DNA from: Perilla frutescens
Lineage: Eukaryota > Streptophyta > Magnoliopsida > Lamiales > Lamiaceae
DNA: 64,000 nt
NCBI GenBank assembly: GCA_026008535.1
Contig: BRKX01000004.1
Coordinates: 41,296,501 to 41,360,500 of the forward strand
Direction of reading: 5' to 3'
The position numbers were made by a program, and so were the translations under genes. The notes below the pieces were generated by a model. The model saw only the letters and a list, made by a program, of their open reading frames with translations, made no database searches and was not told the DNA's origin. Of this stretch, positions 45,483 through 57,950 are shown one piece after another. The number at the start of each line of letters is the position of its first letter. Positions within the stretch are counted from its first letter, which is position 1.

Positions 45483-46100
45483 TTGGTATCTGGATTTTCT
45501 TGAACTAAGTTTTTTTTATTTTTTTTATTTTAAGAAATAGCATTATCATATTTTTGTTGTCAATAAAGGTCAACACATTACGTCTCCGACACATTAGGTT
45601 TTTTTTTTTTTTTGCTTGGAGATCTTCTGTTTCTGTATGATCATCATCCATCAAATTCACAACACAATAAGGTAAAATGAACAATGAGAATTTTCAATCC
45701 AATTCAATTAGTTCTGAATTTCACACATATATATATTATTTGTGTTTTGAATATATTTGTCAGATAGTTTGAACTATCCATATCTTTATATATGACCCAG
45801 ATAAGAACCCAACTTCACTCTCTTTTTCCACTCAAGTTTTTTCACTCTGGTTTCAGTTTCATTGGCTGATTTTCGCGTTTCATGCTTTTTTCTCGAAGTT
45901 TTGCAGTTTTACGCAGTTGGGCTATCGTTGCTTTCGTGAAATATTGAATCTTCTTGTAATTAATAGAAATACGTTATTGTTTGTCAGAAAAGATTTGACC
46001 TTTTCGGAAGGTTTATACAAATTTGACTGTCAAATTGATAAATTTGTTATCTTTATTAATATATTAGATTGTTTAGGAGTCAGCGTTGTGTGATTGTAAG
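45483..46100 (+). promoter_or_regulatory. promoter and 5' leader region of MPA1-like gene
   Basis: A TATA-box candidate TTTATATATG lies at 45,785-45,794, about 305 bp before the start codon, with CT-rich sequence (CACTCTCTTTTTCCACTC) after it, as around many plant transcription starts. A poly(T) run of 17-18 lies near 45,600. Whether the leader is spliced cannot be decided here. Confidence 0.45.
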
Positions 46101-49100
46101 ATGTCTCGATTGATTCTACCGTGCAAAGCTTCGAGCTTGTCCAAGACATGCCTCATGGGTTTGGTCTCCTCTGCTCCTGTGATTACCTTCTCCCTCATTC
46201 TCTCTCTCCCTCACTGTTTGGGTGTGTGTGTGTTTCCCCCGTTTTTTGGGTTTCGGTCTTATCGTTTCTTGCTGTAAAAAAAGTTAATAGAATTGTTAAA
46301 TATTAGTTTGGACATAAATTTTCAAAATTGAGCACACTCAGGTGGAACTAAAAAACCTGTATATTCTAACAATATGAATAATTAATACATCAACAACTGT
46401 TATATAAACTATTACGATAATTAGTTAACAAAAATTACATGTTATGAAGGCCTATGTCCTTTATGCTTTTGGAAGTTTGTTTTTTATCCATCAGGGAAGT
46501 AAATGCGTTTAATGTTCCTTTGTAGTTTGTGCGTGAAATGCTTTTTCTGTGTTTTGCTTGGCGTCTTTACTATGCCTTTGGAATGTTTTACCTGTCTTGT
46601 GGATTTTTGTTTTTTTTTGCAGCTTTATATGATCTAATTCTGTTTCTTAGCACCAATAGGCATGATGTGTCCATAATGTTCGTAGCTTGTTTCAACAAGC
46701 ATCTCATTTGTGATCTTTGGCTTCAGCTGCAACGGAGTGTCCGTATAACTGGCAATTCGGTAAAGAAAGTTTGTAGATACCGGTCATTCTTGTCCTCTGA
46801 GGTTTGTAAATCTTCAGATATCATATTGCTCTTATAAACTCTTCTGTATGCATGAGTTTTCTAAAATTGCCCAATGCTTTGTTACCACTAGAATACCAAT
46901 CGGTGGAATTGCCGGATACCATATTACTCACTACCTGTAAGCTCATTGCCTATGAAAGCTTATCTGTTTTCCTGGAATATTACATTGTTACTCTAATAAT
47001 TACTGCATTTTTTGAATGACCTTTTCATTTTTGTATTATAGAGGGCTAGAAATATCGGAAGCAGGTTTATTTGCTCAGTGGCAACAGAACCGCTACCAAA
47101 GCAAGTTGAAGAAAGTAATATGGATACACCAAAAGAGATTTTTCTGAAGGACTACAAACAACCTGATTACTTCTTCGAAACGGTATTTTCATATGTATCT
47201 TGTTTCCTGAATAAAAGATTACTTGCTTTACAGAATATGGTTTTTGTGAGCTCTCCTCTAATCAAAGACATATTGTATCTTAGGTGGACTTAAATTTTCA
47301 GTTGGGTGAGGAAAATACAATTGTTTTCTCCAAAATTGTTGTCTATCCCAGGGTGGAAGGTACTTTCTGCTTCTTTTTGTTATAATTTTATTTCTATTCA
47401 GGACTGTTTGTTAGGTGGGATTTGAAGCCAGAGTTACTGGGCTGGAAGGAACTTTCCTAATATGGAGTTTTTTAGTGTTCTATTTGTGTCAAGGTGAAAA
47501 TTTTGTCCACCGATCAGTATCTTAGAATTTTCTAAAAATGATTTTAAAGAAATGAGAGTTCTGGTAAATTTAAATCTTACTTGAGAATTTCCACATGACT
47601 CAATATCAGAAAGCACTTCCTTTCTTGATCATATCCACCCAAGATAAACTCAATTCCAGCATATCACTGGCCGGAACTTTTCATGGATTATGATGACCGT
47701 AACCAGACTATGTTGCAATAGATTTGTTATATATTCCAAAGAGTTGTAAAAGTATTTGTCTTATCTGAACACTCAGGAATATGTATCGGTTAAATCTGTA
47801 ATCAGTTCTGGTGCTTGCATCTAACTGTCCTTACTGTAAATAATAAATACCTTGAAAATCATTCAGAAATAAGTTGCATCTTCATCTGATCCTACAGGTT
47901 GCTCATCACCTCTAGTCTTGGATGGAGTAGATTTGAAACTGATTTCGTTAAAGGTGAATGGCAAGGAGCTGAAGGTATGTGGTGGATTCATTTATTTCCT
48001 AATCTTTGTGCAAACTAGCATATAATAAGTGTACTGTGTATTATTTACCTAGATCATGCCTATCCTGTCTGTCCTACTTCCATTCAACGTCTCGGTGCTT
48101 TAATAAGTGCAACAACTCTTACATGTTATCAATGACCAAAATTTATTTCTGCTTGCTTGCCTCTCTATCACTTACTAATGGAAATTTATTTGTTTCAGGA
48201 AGATGATTTTCATGTAGACTCACGCCATCTGACTCTTTCCTCTCCCCCAAGTGGTAAATTTACTCTGGAAATTGTTACTGAAATCTACCCACAGAAGAAC
48301 ACATCACTGGAGGTTGTGCCTGAATTTTATATTGACCATGCCATTTTTAATAGACAATATATTAATATGCCTTGTGGGCATACATCTATAGTTGCTTTGA
48401 TTTACTGATTCCACTCTGTGATGGATTATGCTGGATACAGGGGCTCTATAAGTCATCAGGGAATTTCTGCACCCAATGTGAGGCAGAAGGTTTCCGCAAA
48501 ATTACGTACTATCAGGTATTGGATATACTACTAATGCAACTCTGTGTTTATTTGGCTTCTTTCGGAGCATGCATCTAATATGTAGGTAAAACTTTAGGAT
48601 CGTCCTGATATCATGACGAAGTACACTTGTCGAATTGAGGGTGACAAATCATTGTACCCTGTATTGTTGTCTAATGGAAACCTGATAGAGCAAGGAGAAC
48701 TCGAGGTAAGTCTTTTTTACTCGTAATTGGAATTATTTTTTCGTGTAAAAACAATTTGATCTAAAGCTCTGGATGCATTAATGCAGGGAGGCAAGCATTA
48801 TGCTCTTTGGGAGGATCCTTTTGTGAAACCGTGCTATCTATTTGCATTAGTTGCAGGACAGTTGGAGAGCAGAGATGATACTTTCATAACGCGTTCTGGC
48901 AGAAAAGTCTTACTTAGAATCTGGACCCCCGCACAAGATCTACCAAAGACTACTCATGCCATGTATTCTTTGAAAGCTGCTATGAAATGGGATGAAGATG
49001 TAAAGATCTTGACTTTGTGTAGTGTTTTGGACATTTCTCATTGTATTGAATAATGAACTTCAGAATTTATAACTTCCCTTGTTCTCCTATCTCAGGTTTT

Positions 49101-52100
49101 TGGGCTTGAATATGACCTGGACCTCTTTAACATTGTAGCTGTTCCAGATTTCAATATGTTAGTTCTGTTGCTAGCTCATTCCGTGCTTTGAATATATATT
49201 TTTCGTATTACTAAAGTTGTTTCTTTGTTCTGATTCACAGGGGTGCCATGGAGAACAAGAGTTTGAACGTATGGATTAAGCAATATGATATTATCTAAGA
49301 TTATTCATATTTTATTTCTAAATTGTATTATTCTTTTGGCAGATTTTCAATTCCAAACTTGTCTTGGCATCCCCTGAAACTGCCACAGATGCAGATTATG
49401 CTGCCATATTGGGTGTGATTGGGCATGAGGTGTGTCATCTTTGTGTTAGTAATTAGTTGAACTTTTTTTTCGATTCAGTTCCCTGTGTCCATTGTCAACT
49501 TTATTCATAATGATCATGTGCCTGAATTTGCAGTATTTTCACAACTGGACTGGAAATCGGTAAGCTTATATTTCCTGTTCTCTATTTGAACTATTAATTT
49601 TCGTATTTCTGCATAGTTTTTGATTGCGGTGTTAATTATCTGCTTGTAATTGTAAACTTGAGATTCTTCCTCGTCCTTTTTTCCCCATTCATTTTCTAGC
49701 TATGCTTAATCTAGTGACACATGTTCAGTGCAAGGCAAGTTCTCTTTTCTGTATGAAATAAGCTAATAATAGAGTCAAAGTGAATAGCGTCTAGTGAAAA
49801 GATTTCCAACCTATGCACCAATATTGGCATATTGCTACAAATACAACGCGATGATCTGACATAGGCCTGACTGCCCATACATGTGGATGTATGAGTTTTG
49901 GATGAATTAGTAGTATACTAGTATATACATACACGTGCATGCGTGAAGCACTCGGACACACCTTAATGCCTGTTGTATCAACATTTTGACAACCCTGCTA
50001 AAAATCTAAAATGTAGCTAATTATTTTTATTGACTCACTCGGGAGAACTTATAAGTTATACCAATCAAATAAACTTTTAGGCGCAATGCTGAAATTCTAC
50101 AAATACACACAAAAAGAAAGCTTCAGTGTTCCTGGTTTTATTATTTTTTCATGCCATCCCAACTTATGCTCCTCCGTCTTAACTAATACAATTTCTGATT
50201 TTAGGCATTTGTTTGTATCAGGCATTGTTAGAGACTGGAGTCTAGCTATATGATTTTGTTGTTTTCCTTTGTTTTGTTTTGGAGTGTACCTTGTTCACTG
50301 TTTAAAACATCTGATCAATAATTTAATAAAATATTTTGTTTCTAATAAAAAAACTTCTCATGATTTAGGACTTCTTTGGGGTTACAAATGTTACCACACA
50401 AGTCGTACATTGCACGCATGTTTGAACTACTAATTTATTATGTTTATGAGATACCTGACACAATTAATTTTTCAGTTGATGTCTTTATAAAGGATTTTTA
50501 TTATACTCATGCTCTATTGTATAGCAAAATATTTATGTTGGAATTTTCTTACGTTGTGTTGAACTGTTCTTTAAGTCAAAACTCAAGCTGCATTCACTTA
50601 AATTTCAGAGTGACATGCCGCGATTGGTTCCAGCTTAGTTTAAAGGAAGGTCTCACCGTGTTCCGGGATCAGGTGGGGTACATTTCATTTTGGAGAAGGC
50701 ATTTAAGATTCTGTAGGTAATGGTATCTTATTGCTGAAACATTTGAATGCTGTTGTCTGTCTTCCAGGAATTTTCATCTGATTTGGGAAGCCGTACAGTG
50801 AAACGGATTGCTGATGTTTCAAGGCTTCGAATTTCTCAGTTCCCGCAGGTGTGGAAAGCAATCCTTTTACGATCCTATGAGGCTTTGTGATCTAGCAATT
50901 TCCACTTTGACTTTAGATATTGGTCTATCTTTATCCTAGTACTCACAAACAAATATCTCAATTTTCCAGGATGCTGGGCCGATGGCTCATCCTGTGCGTC
51001 CTCACTCTTATATTAAGGTTAAGTGCTTTCTCTTTTGTCCCCCCCCCCCCCCCCCCGTGAAAATTTCCTTTTGAATAATATGGCTCAGTTGCTAGGCTAG
51101 CCTCAGTTATTTGCAATTTATGCTAACATACTTTTCTCTTCTTACATTTTTACTTGCACAGATGGATAACTTCTATACAGGCAAGTGCAATGTTTCCATT
51201 CTTTGATAAAAAGAATCCTGTTCTTTCTGAAGTCTAATTTCTTATCATTTTGGCTGTTATTCCACTGATTTTCTCCGGATCTGATTGGTGGTCTTATTCC
51301 ACAACTTGCAGTCACGGTATGCCTGAAGCACTTTTATCGCTGCTCCATTTGTTTCCCTTGAAATTCAATCTTATAAACTACTGACTGTTTTCTCTTTTCC
51401 TTGGTTGATTTCTTAACTGACAGGTGTATGAGAAGGTTGGTTTTTTCCTCGTTGATGAGTTTGTTCTGGGCCTGCGGATTGGTCTAATACTCTAATTGCA
51501 TTTGTTTCTATGAGCATTCTGCTGGCAGAGTACTAAACTGATGCAATCTTATGCAATAACCAATCTCATCTTTCTATATTAGGGAGCGGAAGTGGTGAGG
51601 ATGTACAAAACCTTGTTGGGTGCTTCAGGATTTAGAAAGGTCAGGAAAATACTGATGCTCAATTTATAAGCCATAAGTTATTGCTCTTCCCTCTCAGCAT
51701 ATTCATGCAGGTAATATGATTGGTGTGTTTCTTTACCTTTTTAGGGTATGGATCTATATTTCAAGAGGCATGATGGACAAGCTGTGACATGTGAAGATTT
51801 TTTTGCTTCCATGAGGGATGCAAATGGTGCAGATTTTTCCAATTTCTTGCTATGGTATGTCATAAGGGAGTTGCTCTAATTGTCTACAAATACTTCTTTT
51901 TGGTGCTTACCTTTTTCTTAAAATGGATATTGCAGGTACTCCCAAGCTGGGACACCTCATCTAAACGTTGTTTCAAGCTACAATGCTGAGGCCAAAACTT
52001 ATTCTCTCAAGTTTAGGTATGATAAGTTCTTGTAATTTTCTCTGAAAATTCTATTTTTACTACTGGATGAGTGACATGACATGATTGGCCTGCAGTCAAG

Positions 52101-54777
52101 AGGTCCCCCCAACCCCGGGACAACCTATCAAAGAGCCCATGTTTATTCCTGTGGCTTTGGGCCTGCTTGGATCCGATGGCAAGGACATGTCTATTTCTTC
52201 CATTTACCATGATGGGAAGTTGGAGAGTATTTCAAACAATGGCCAGCCAGTTCACACTACAGTCCTCAGAGTCACAAAGGTTAGTGAGAAACTAATGTTT
52301 GATAACGTGTCAAGGAACTCTTACAAGGATTATCCGTGTACCTTACACTGATTATGTGCATGTTACTGTTAAGGACTTTTGATGAAAGGGATTGTCAAAT
52401 AGCATTAATGCCGGAGGATTAAATTACAATTGTCTTCTCATTGCAATGTTTCCCCATTGCTAGTGATTTTTACGTATGAAAAAGTTGAGGAACCTAAGAA
52501 AAAAACTGCTATACGTACCTTGAGGTTATTCATGGAAGATTTGTCTGTCTCTCCTCATTCGCCATTTTCCTGTTACATGCCAAAAATAGAAGTCCCTTTT
52601 TCTCATTTGAGTCTATATGAAGTATCTTGGTGCTTCCATGTGATTGATCGACTTAGGCTTCTATTTGTTTTTTTTTAGTCGTGTGCATCCACAGGAGTAT
52701 TTGTTATTTCGAGTTCAAAATCGTACTGACTGATAAATTGACTGTTTATTCTTTTAAGTTTGTACTGATCTGACCGTTGTCTTTGGTGAACAGAAAGAAG
52801 AAGAATTTGTGTTCAATGACATCCCAGAACGCCCTGTACCATCTATACTAAGGGGTTACAGTGCTCCCGTTCGCATGGATTCTGACCTCACTGATGCTGA
52901 TCTCTATTTCCTTCTTGCTAATGATTCTGATGAATTCAATCGGTATGTGATCAAGAAATATAGAATATGTGTTTATCTTTGAAGCTTTGGTAGAATCCGT
53001 AACATCTTTCTTGCTGCCTTAGTTGGGAGGCGGGACAGGTACTGGCGAGGAAATTAATGCTCAAGTTGGTGTCAGATTTTCAACAAAACAAACCACTGAT
53101 TCTTAACCCACAGTTCCTCAATGGAGTCAAAAGCATACTCTGTGACTCAAGCTTGGATAAGGTATGTATGAAATCTGTCTCACGGTTTGAAGGGGGAAGA
53201 AAATGTGAAAAGTTCACTAAATTTTCTTTTAATCTGCTGTGTTATTCAGGAATTTACTGCGAAGGCAATAACACTGCCCGGTGAAGGGGAAATCATGGAC
53301 TTGTTGGAAGTTGCTGACCCCGATGCCGTTCATGCTGTTAGATCTTTCATCAGAAAGCAGCTTGCTTATGAGTTGAAAGAAGAGTTACTTAACACTGTAT
53401 GCATTTCTTTTGACGGGGACACCAAATATTCTGAGAATTGATCCTTTTTATATGTTGTTTTGCTTTCTTGATATATCTGCGGAATAACTATATATTTTTG
53501 TATATGTTTTACAGGTGAAAAATAACAGAAGCTCTGAGCAATATGAGTTTGACCATCCAAATATGGCAAGGCGTGCTCTTAAAAATGTTGCCCTTGGTAA
53601 GCTGCCTTTCTTGGCCTTTTCTTACCACCTGCTACGGTTAATTTTTCTTTCTTTATCTGATTATTACTTCTATGTCTACTATTCTGTAGCATATCTTGGC
53701 TCACTTGAAGATGCCGAAACAACGGAGCTTGCTTTGCACGAATATAAAACTGCTACAAATTTGACCGAACAATTTGCAGCACTGGTAGCCCTTGATCAGA
53801 ATCCTGGTGAAGTACGGGAGGAGGTTTTGGCTGATTTCTATAACAAGTGGCAACATGACTTCTTGGTATGCTTGCATCTTATACAATCTTGTTTACTTTT
53901 CTAAATCTTTTTTGGTATTGATTCATAATATGTGGAAGAGATTAAACACATAACTAAGAGGAAAAACCTCAATATAGAATACCCTCCACAGAACTCATGT
54001 TTCTGTGTTATACAGATTCAGTTATGTGCTAGAGAAGTTTTCCTTTTCATATGGCCTACTGCTCGTCACTTACTTTCTCTCATGCTGCTTTATATATATA
54101 CGGCTGAGTTGAACTTTTTTGCTTTACAGGTTGTAAATAAATGGTTTGCACTCCAAGCCATGTCAGATGTAGCCGGGAATGTTGAGAATGTGCGTAAACT
54201 GCTGAACCATCCTGCTTTTGATCTGCGTAATCCCAATAAGGTTAGTAAAACCCAAGCGTATTTGACGACAATTTCATTCTGGAAAGAACACAATGTATTT
54301 CTCTTAATGATATGTAAATTGTAAATAGGTGTACTCACTCATTGGAGGATTCTGTGGATCACCGGTCAACTTCCACGCCAAAGATGGGTCCGGCTACAAA
54401 TTCTTGGGCGAACTGGTGGTGCAGCTTGACAAGATAAATCCTCAGGTCCCTAAACTAATCAATCTTGTAATTTTCTTTTATTCCATACTGTTTTCTTCCG
54501 ACAGTCGTCATAAAATCGTATCATGCAAATATAGGTGGCTTCACGAATGGTATCGGCCTTCTCTAGATGGAGGCGTTATGATGAAACGAGGCAAATTCTT
54601 GCAAAGGTAGTAAATCCCTGCATGTTTGAAGATTTACAAATTTCTACTTGTGCTTCGGTATCATGCTGAATTTTGGTGCTTGTTGATCTCTGGTAGGCTC
54701 AACTGGAGATGATACTATCTGCGAACGGGCTCTCCGAAAACGTGTTCGAGATCGCGTCGAAGAGTTTAGCTGCTTGA
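46101..54777 (+). CDS. MPA1: M1 (PepN-type) metallo-aminopeptidase, MPA1 ortholog
   Basis: Removes N-terminal residues from peptides with one zinc ion. I resolve 32 coding exons, all in register, 2,895 nt, 964 residues: 46101-46178, 46727-46801, 47042-47182, 47284-47359, 47898-47974, 48199-48312, 48441-48515, 48598-48705, 48787-48999, 49096-49157, 49241-49268, 49343-49429, 49534-49559, 50609-50672, 50768-50848, 50970-51017, 51162-51180, 51312-51316, 51424-51435, 51583-51639, 51745-51854, 51936-52016, 52096-52279, 52794-52942, 53023-53161, 53250-53396, 53515-53596, 53690-53865, 54130-54240, 54329-54445, 54535-54606, 54697-54777. Residues: GAMEN 341-345; HEYFH 377-381 plus Glu400 bind zinc; Tyr461 in TVYEKG. 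These spacings equal those of E. coli PepN. Residues 1-66 (Ser/Lys/Arg-rich, ending ICSVAT) look like a transit peptide; Met78 could start a cytosolic form. The Arabidopsis ortholog is needed in meiosis. All splice sites are GT-AG except the GC-AG intron at 51,181. Appears intact. Confidence 0.93.
49560..50608 (+). other. long intron 13 of MPA1-like gene
   Basis: At 1,049 bp this is the longest intron. It splits the active site: HEYFHNWTGNR ends exon 13 and the third zinc ligand Glu400 is in exon 14. AT-rich, with no transposon border that I can identify. A long open frame ending at 50,720 is intron plus exon 14. Confidence 0.75.
51162..51435 (+). other. microexon cluster of MPA1-like gene (19, 5 and 12 nt)
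   Basis: Exon 17 (51,162-51,180), exon 18 (51,312-51,316, TCACG) and exon 19 (51,424-51,435) together encode twelve residues, MDNFYTVTVYEK. Neighbouring introns are 144, 131, 107 and 147 bp. The 12-nt exon carries the catalytic tyrosine. The intron after exon 17 begins GCAAGT behind CAG, matching the consensus of GC-AG introns. The reading frame through the PepN-conserved motif supports all three. Confidence 0.9.
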
Positions 54778-56298
54778 GCCTTTGATTGCTTGGGGTAACG
54801 AAAGCCATACTGCTTGATGATGAATGTGATTTCTGGCATTTGAAAACTTATGGCTTATGTGTTTTTATGGTCTGTTTTTTCTGCAACGACGATCTTCACT
54901 TTTCATGATTAAAACGTGAATTGAATTATATTTCTGACTATATGAATTAGTTTAATATTTATTTCGCATAATAGATTCATGTTTGAAGCTTGTGATCATT
55001 TATTTAAAATTGTGAGTAACGATATAACTTGTGAGGAGAAGAAAAATTGGGCATTATTTTCACATGGATTGTGTAGAGTGTGACTTGTAATCGATTATAT
55101 GAGTTGTTGGACCCTATTTTTTTGGTCAAGTAGTTAATAACAAGTAGTGAAATAAACAAAAAATTCGAGTTCATCGTTGTTGAACTATGACTTTTTTCAG
55201 AAAAAGATAGCTAAGTTGGATTGTAGACTTGCATCGATGAAAATTTTGGAAAATGAAGAGCATCCAGATAAAAAAAGAAATGTCTTAAATCATCTACATT
55301 TAAAGATCATATCGAAAAAATGGAATTTGCGGCTTCGTGAAAATGTAATAATTTTTTTTTGTTTGTTATTTTTTTTTTCCGATTAACCCTTATTATAATG
55401 GTCCCATCCAAGTGAAGAGCTTTTCTTATATTTTAGTTATAACCAAATAAGAATATGCATGACACCTGTTCACATACTGTATTATTTATTTTAATGATTC
55501 ACACCAAAAAATCTAATACAACAGGTGTTAATTTGGAAAATGAATAGGTGGAAATAATGTTTGGTTTGGTAGTTGGGAACCTTTTGAAAATGAGACATCT
55601 GCTCCATACTTCTCAGAAAAAGTTATGTTAACACCTTTTAAGGAGACTGTTACATAAGTACGGCGCTTTTAAAATTTCTCAAATTTAATAGGCCTGCCTG
55701 TTTTTATATAATAATATAACACAAATAAGTACATTTTATCAATGATAAATTACCACCAATAAACATATATAGGTATATGTCCGAATTTGTGGAGATCTAT
55801 TATCAAAATGGTACATATAGTTGTACTTCTAAAATAGCACAATATATATGAATAAATAATGAGATTAGCATGTAAAAGTGAAAGGTTTCGAGTTTCACAA
55901 ATTCATCGCTCCGTTTTTCCCCCCACTTAAAAAAATCAATGGGCACTTGAACCACAAGTAATGATCCAATTAATTAATTAATTAGTCATTTAAGAATTAA
56001 CCTTTTAATTTAAAATCAAAGTCGAGAACCGTCCAATGCAGTATCCATGGCTACGTAAGTTTGGTTTGAGGACTTAATCGAATTAGTAACACTACTTAAA
56101 ATAAAGAAACATCTATATTTATTGATACCAAAAATAGCCAAATGATTTTTTTAAAGTAAATTGTAATTGGCCCGTTGTGTATTTGTGATTAAACGTAAAT
56201 TTTCTTTCTTGTGTGGTTGAAAGGCTATTATTAAAGTTTACTTAAATTTCCAACGAACAAAAAACATAAAAATACTCCATGCCTTTCATAAAGAGTCT
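54778..56298. other. 3' flank of MPA1-like gene and intergenic sequence
   Basis: The first ~200 bp are probably 3' untranslated region; I see no single convincing polyadenylation signal. Further on there is AT-rich intergenic DNA. A short inverted pair ACACCTGTT (about 55,464) and AACAGGTGT (about 55,523) is separated by about 50 bp. The 69-codon frame at 55,177-55,386 has no domain. Confidence 0.45.
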
Positions 56299-56312
56299 CA
56301 TTTTGACATTTT

Positions 56313-56791
56313 TTTTAAAGTAGAGAACTTCATTAATAAGAAGAACAATCGTCTAGCAAAGTAGACAACAACTCAATAGGAACATTCTCCATATTGAAAC
56401 AGCGATCCTGAAAAGAACAAGACACTCTAGCAAAGTTATGAGTCACCTTATTAGCGGACCGATAAACAAACAAAAATGAAACATTACTTATACTGTGAAG
56501 GAGGCGTCGACACTCCTCCACTACTAACCCGAACGGAGATCTCATAAAGAGATTGCTATGGATAGCATTGATCGCCACCAAACAATCAAATTCCAGAATA
56601 GTCTTCTCCCATTGTCTTGCTTTAATCCAACTGAGCGCCTTTTTTATCCCGATCACCTCAGCAAATTCCGATGCCACCACGCCCTCTCGGCAGACTGTCC
56701 GAGCTTCCACCAGTTGACCTCGATCCATGAAGAGGACAGCATCAACATTTACCTTGGTACTCAATTCAACCCATCATCAAGTGTGGCGGAA
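56313..56791 (-). mobile_element. 5'-truncated LINE (non-LTR) fragment with RNase H domain
   Basis: The frame 56,764-56,333 (minus) encodes a plant LINE-type RNase H: VNVDAVLFMDRG, then EVIGIKKALSWIKARQWEKT, FDCLVAINAI and a terminal NVPIELLSTLLDDCSSY. The 3' end (minus strand) runs AACTTCTCTACTTT-like then into an A-run. CATTTTGACATTTT is duplicated exactly at 56,299-56,312 and 56,792-56,805, a 14-bp target duplication as made by target-primed reverse transcription. The copy starts inside the RNase H region, so it was dead on arrival. Confidence 0.88.
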
Positions 56792-56954
56792 CATTTTGAC
56801 ATTTTAGTTTTATTGATCACAAAGAGTGTTATTCTACATAATCAAGATGATAAGTCATATTTTTCTAACATTTGACCTAATTTAATGTATTCAAATATAT
56901 AATTTTGATTCATTTAATGTATTCACATAAGAGTATATTAGCTTATTAGATAAA

Positions 56955-57950
56955 CTAGAATGACCCTTCGTGCGATGCACGAATAATATATTTATAGTTA
57001 TTATTATTTTATTAGAAATTGTAAATATGAATTTAATATTATAAAAAAAATATTTTAAGAACTGCGGATCTTAAAGATGTGCGAGCTTTGGTAGTCTCGA
57101 CCCTTCACGAAGACCCAAATAGTAGAAATTATGTGTAAAAGTGAGACATCTCGAATAAAAAATCTACCGGTTCTCTGTTACCCCAATTTGAAAACAAAAG
57201 GAAAATGATTAGTTTTATTGTATTTTAGTTTTTATTATAATTTTATAAAAAAAAATTGTAAGATATGTTGTCATGTTGATTTTAAATTTTTTAGTTTTTT
57301 TAATTTTATGTAAATTTAAATATCTTAAATTTATATTTTTCTTCAACATAATGAATGGTCATATTGTTGTAATTATTTTTAGATTAATAAGAACATTTTT
57401 TCAATTCATCAATTTCAAGGTTCATTTTATTGTCTATGAAATTTATTATTTTTGCATTGATACATAATTTAATTTGTAATTTGTTACATTATTACTTATT
57501 AAAAGAAAATGATTTGTGTTTGATTAAATAAAAAAAATATATACATCAAAATTATATAGAAAGATGACCAAAAAATATAAATTTAAACTTTTTGAAGAAA
57601 TCTAAACTAACTAATAATGTGATGAGAGTAAATAAATATTCAAGAAACAGTATGAAAAAAAAGAAAAGCATAATTAGGCCAAATAAAAATGATTTAAGAG
57701 ATAAGACATTGCTTCAAAAAAATATGTTTGTTCCGTCAAAAATTGGGATAATAAGTAGATTAGTACAATAATTTATTTATGTACATATAGTATGTGTATA
57801 TGAAAAGTATAAAAAATAAATGAAATAAAATGTGATGATGTATAATTCTATATATTACTATAATGCCCATATAATGTTAAATAAATATCTATAATACCCT
57901 TTTGCAAATGAGCGGGAAAATAAAAGTGTGTTATAATATATATATATAGA
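56955..57950 (-). mobile_element. probable non-autonomous Helitron
   Basis: On the minus strand the segment starts TCTATATATATA (57,950) and ends with hairpin TTCGTGC-ATC-GCACGAA (56,983-56,967), eight intervening bases (GGGTCATT) and CTAG (56,958-56,955). The base before the start is A and after the end is T. TC start, hairpin then CTRR end, and A/T insertion are Helitron rules, and the hairpin resembles known plant Helitron ends. There is no coding. About 1 kb, AT-rich. Confidence 0.6.

Noticed and set aside
50376..50720. Open frame of 114 codons as a separate gene.
   Set aside because: It is intron 13 read through into exon 14 of the aminopeptidase.
46101..54777. The aminopeptidase is so close to bacterial PepN that contamination or recent transfer was considered.
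   Set aside because: It has 31 introns, plant-style splice sites and a leader peptide; plants normally carry a PepN-type M1 enzyme.
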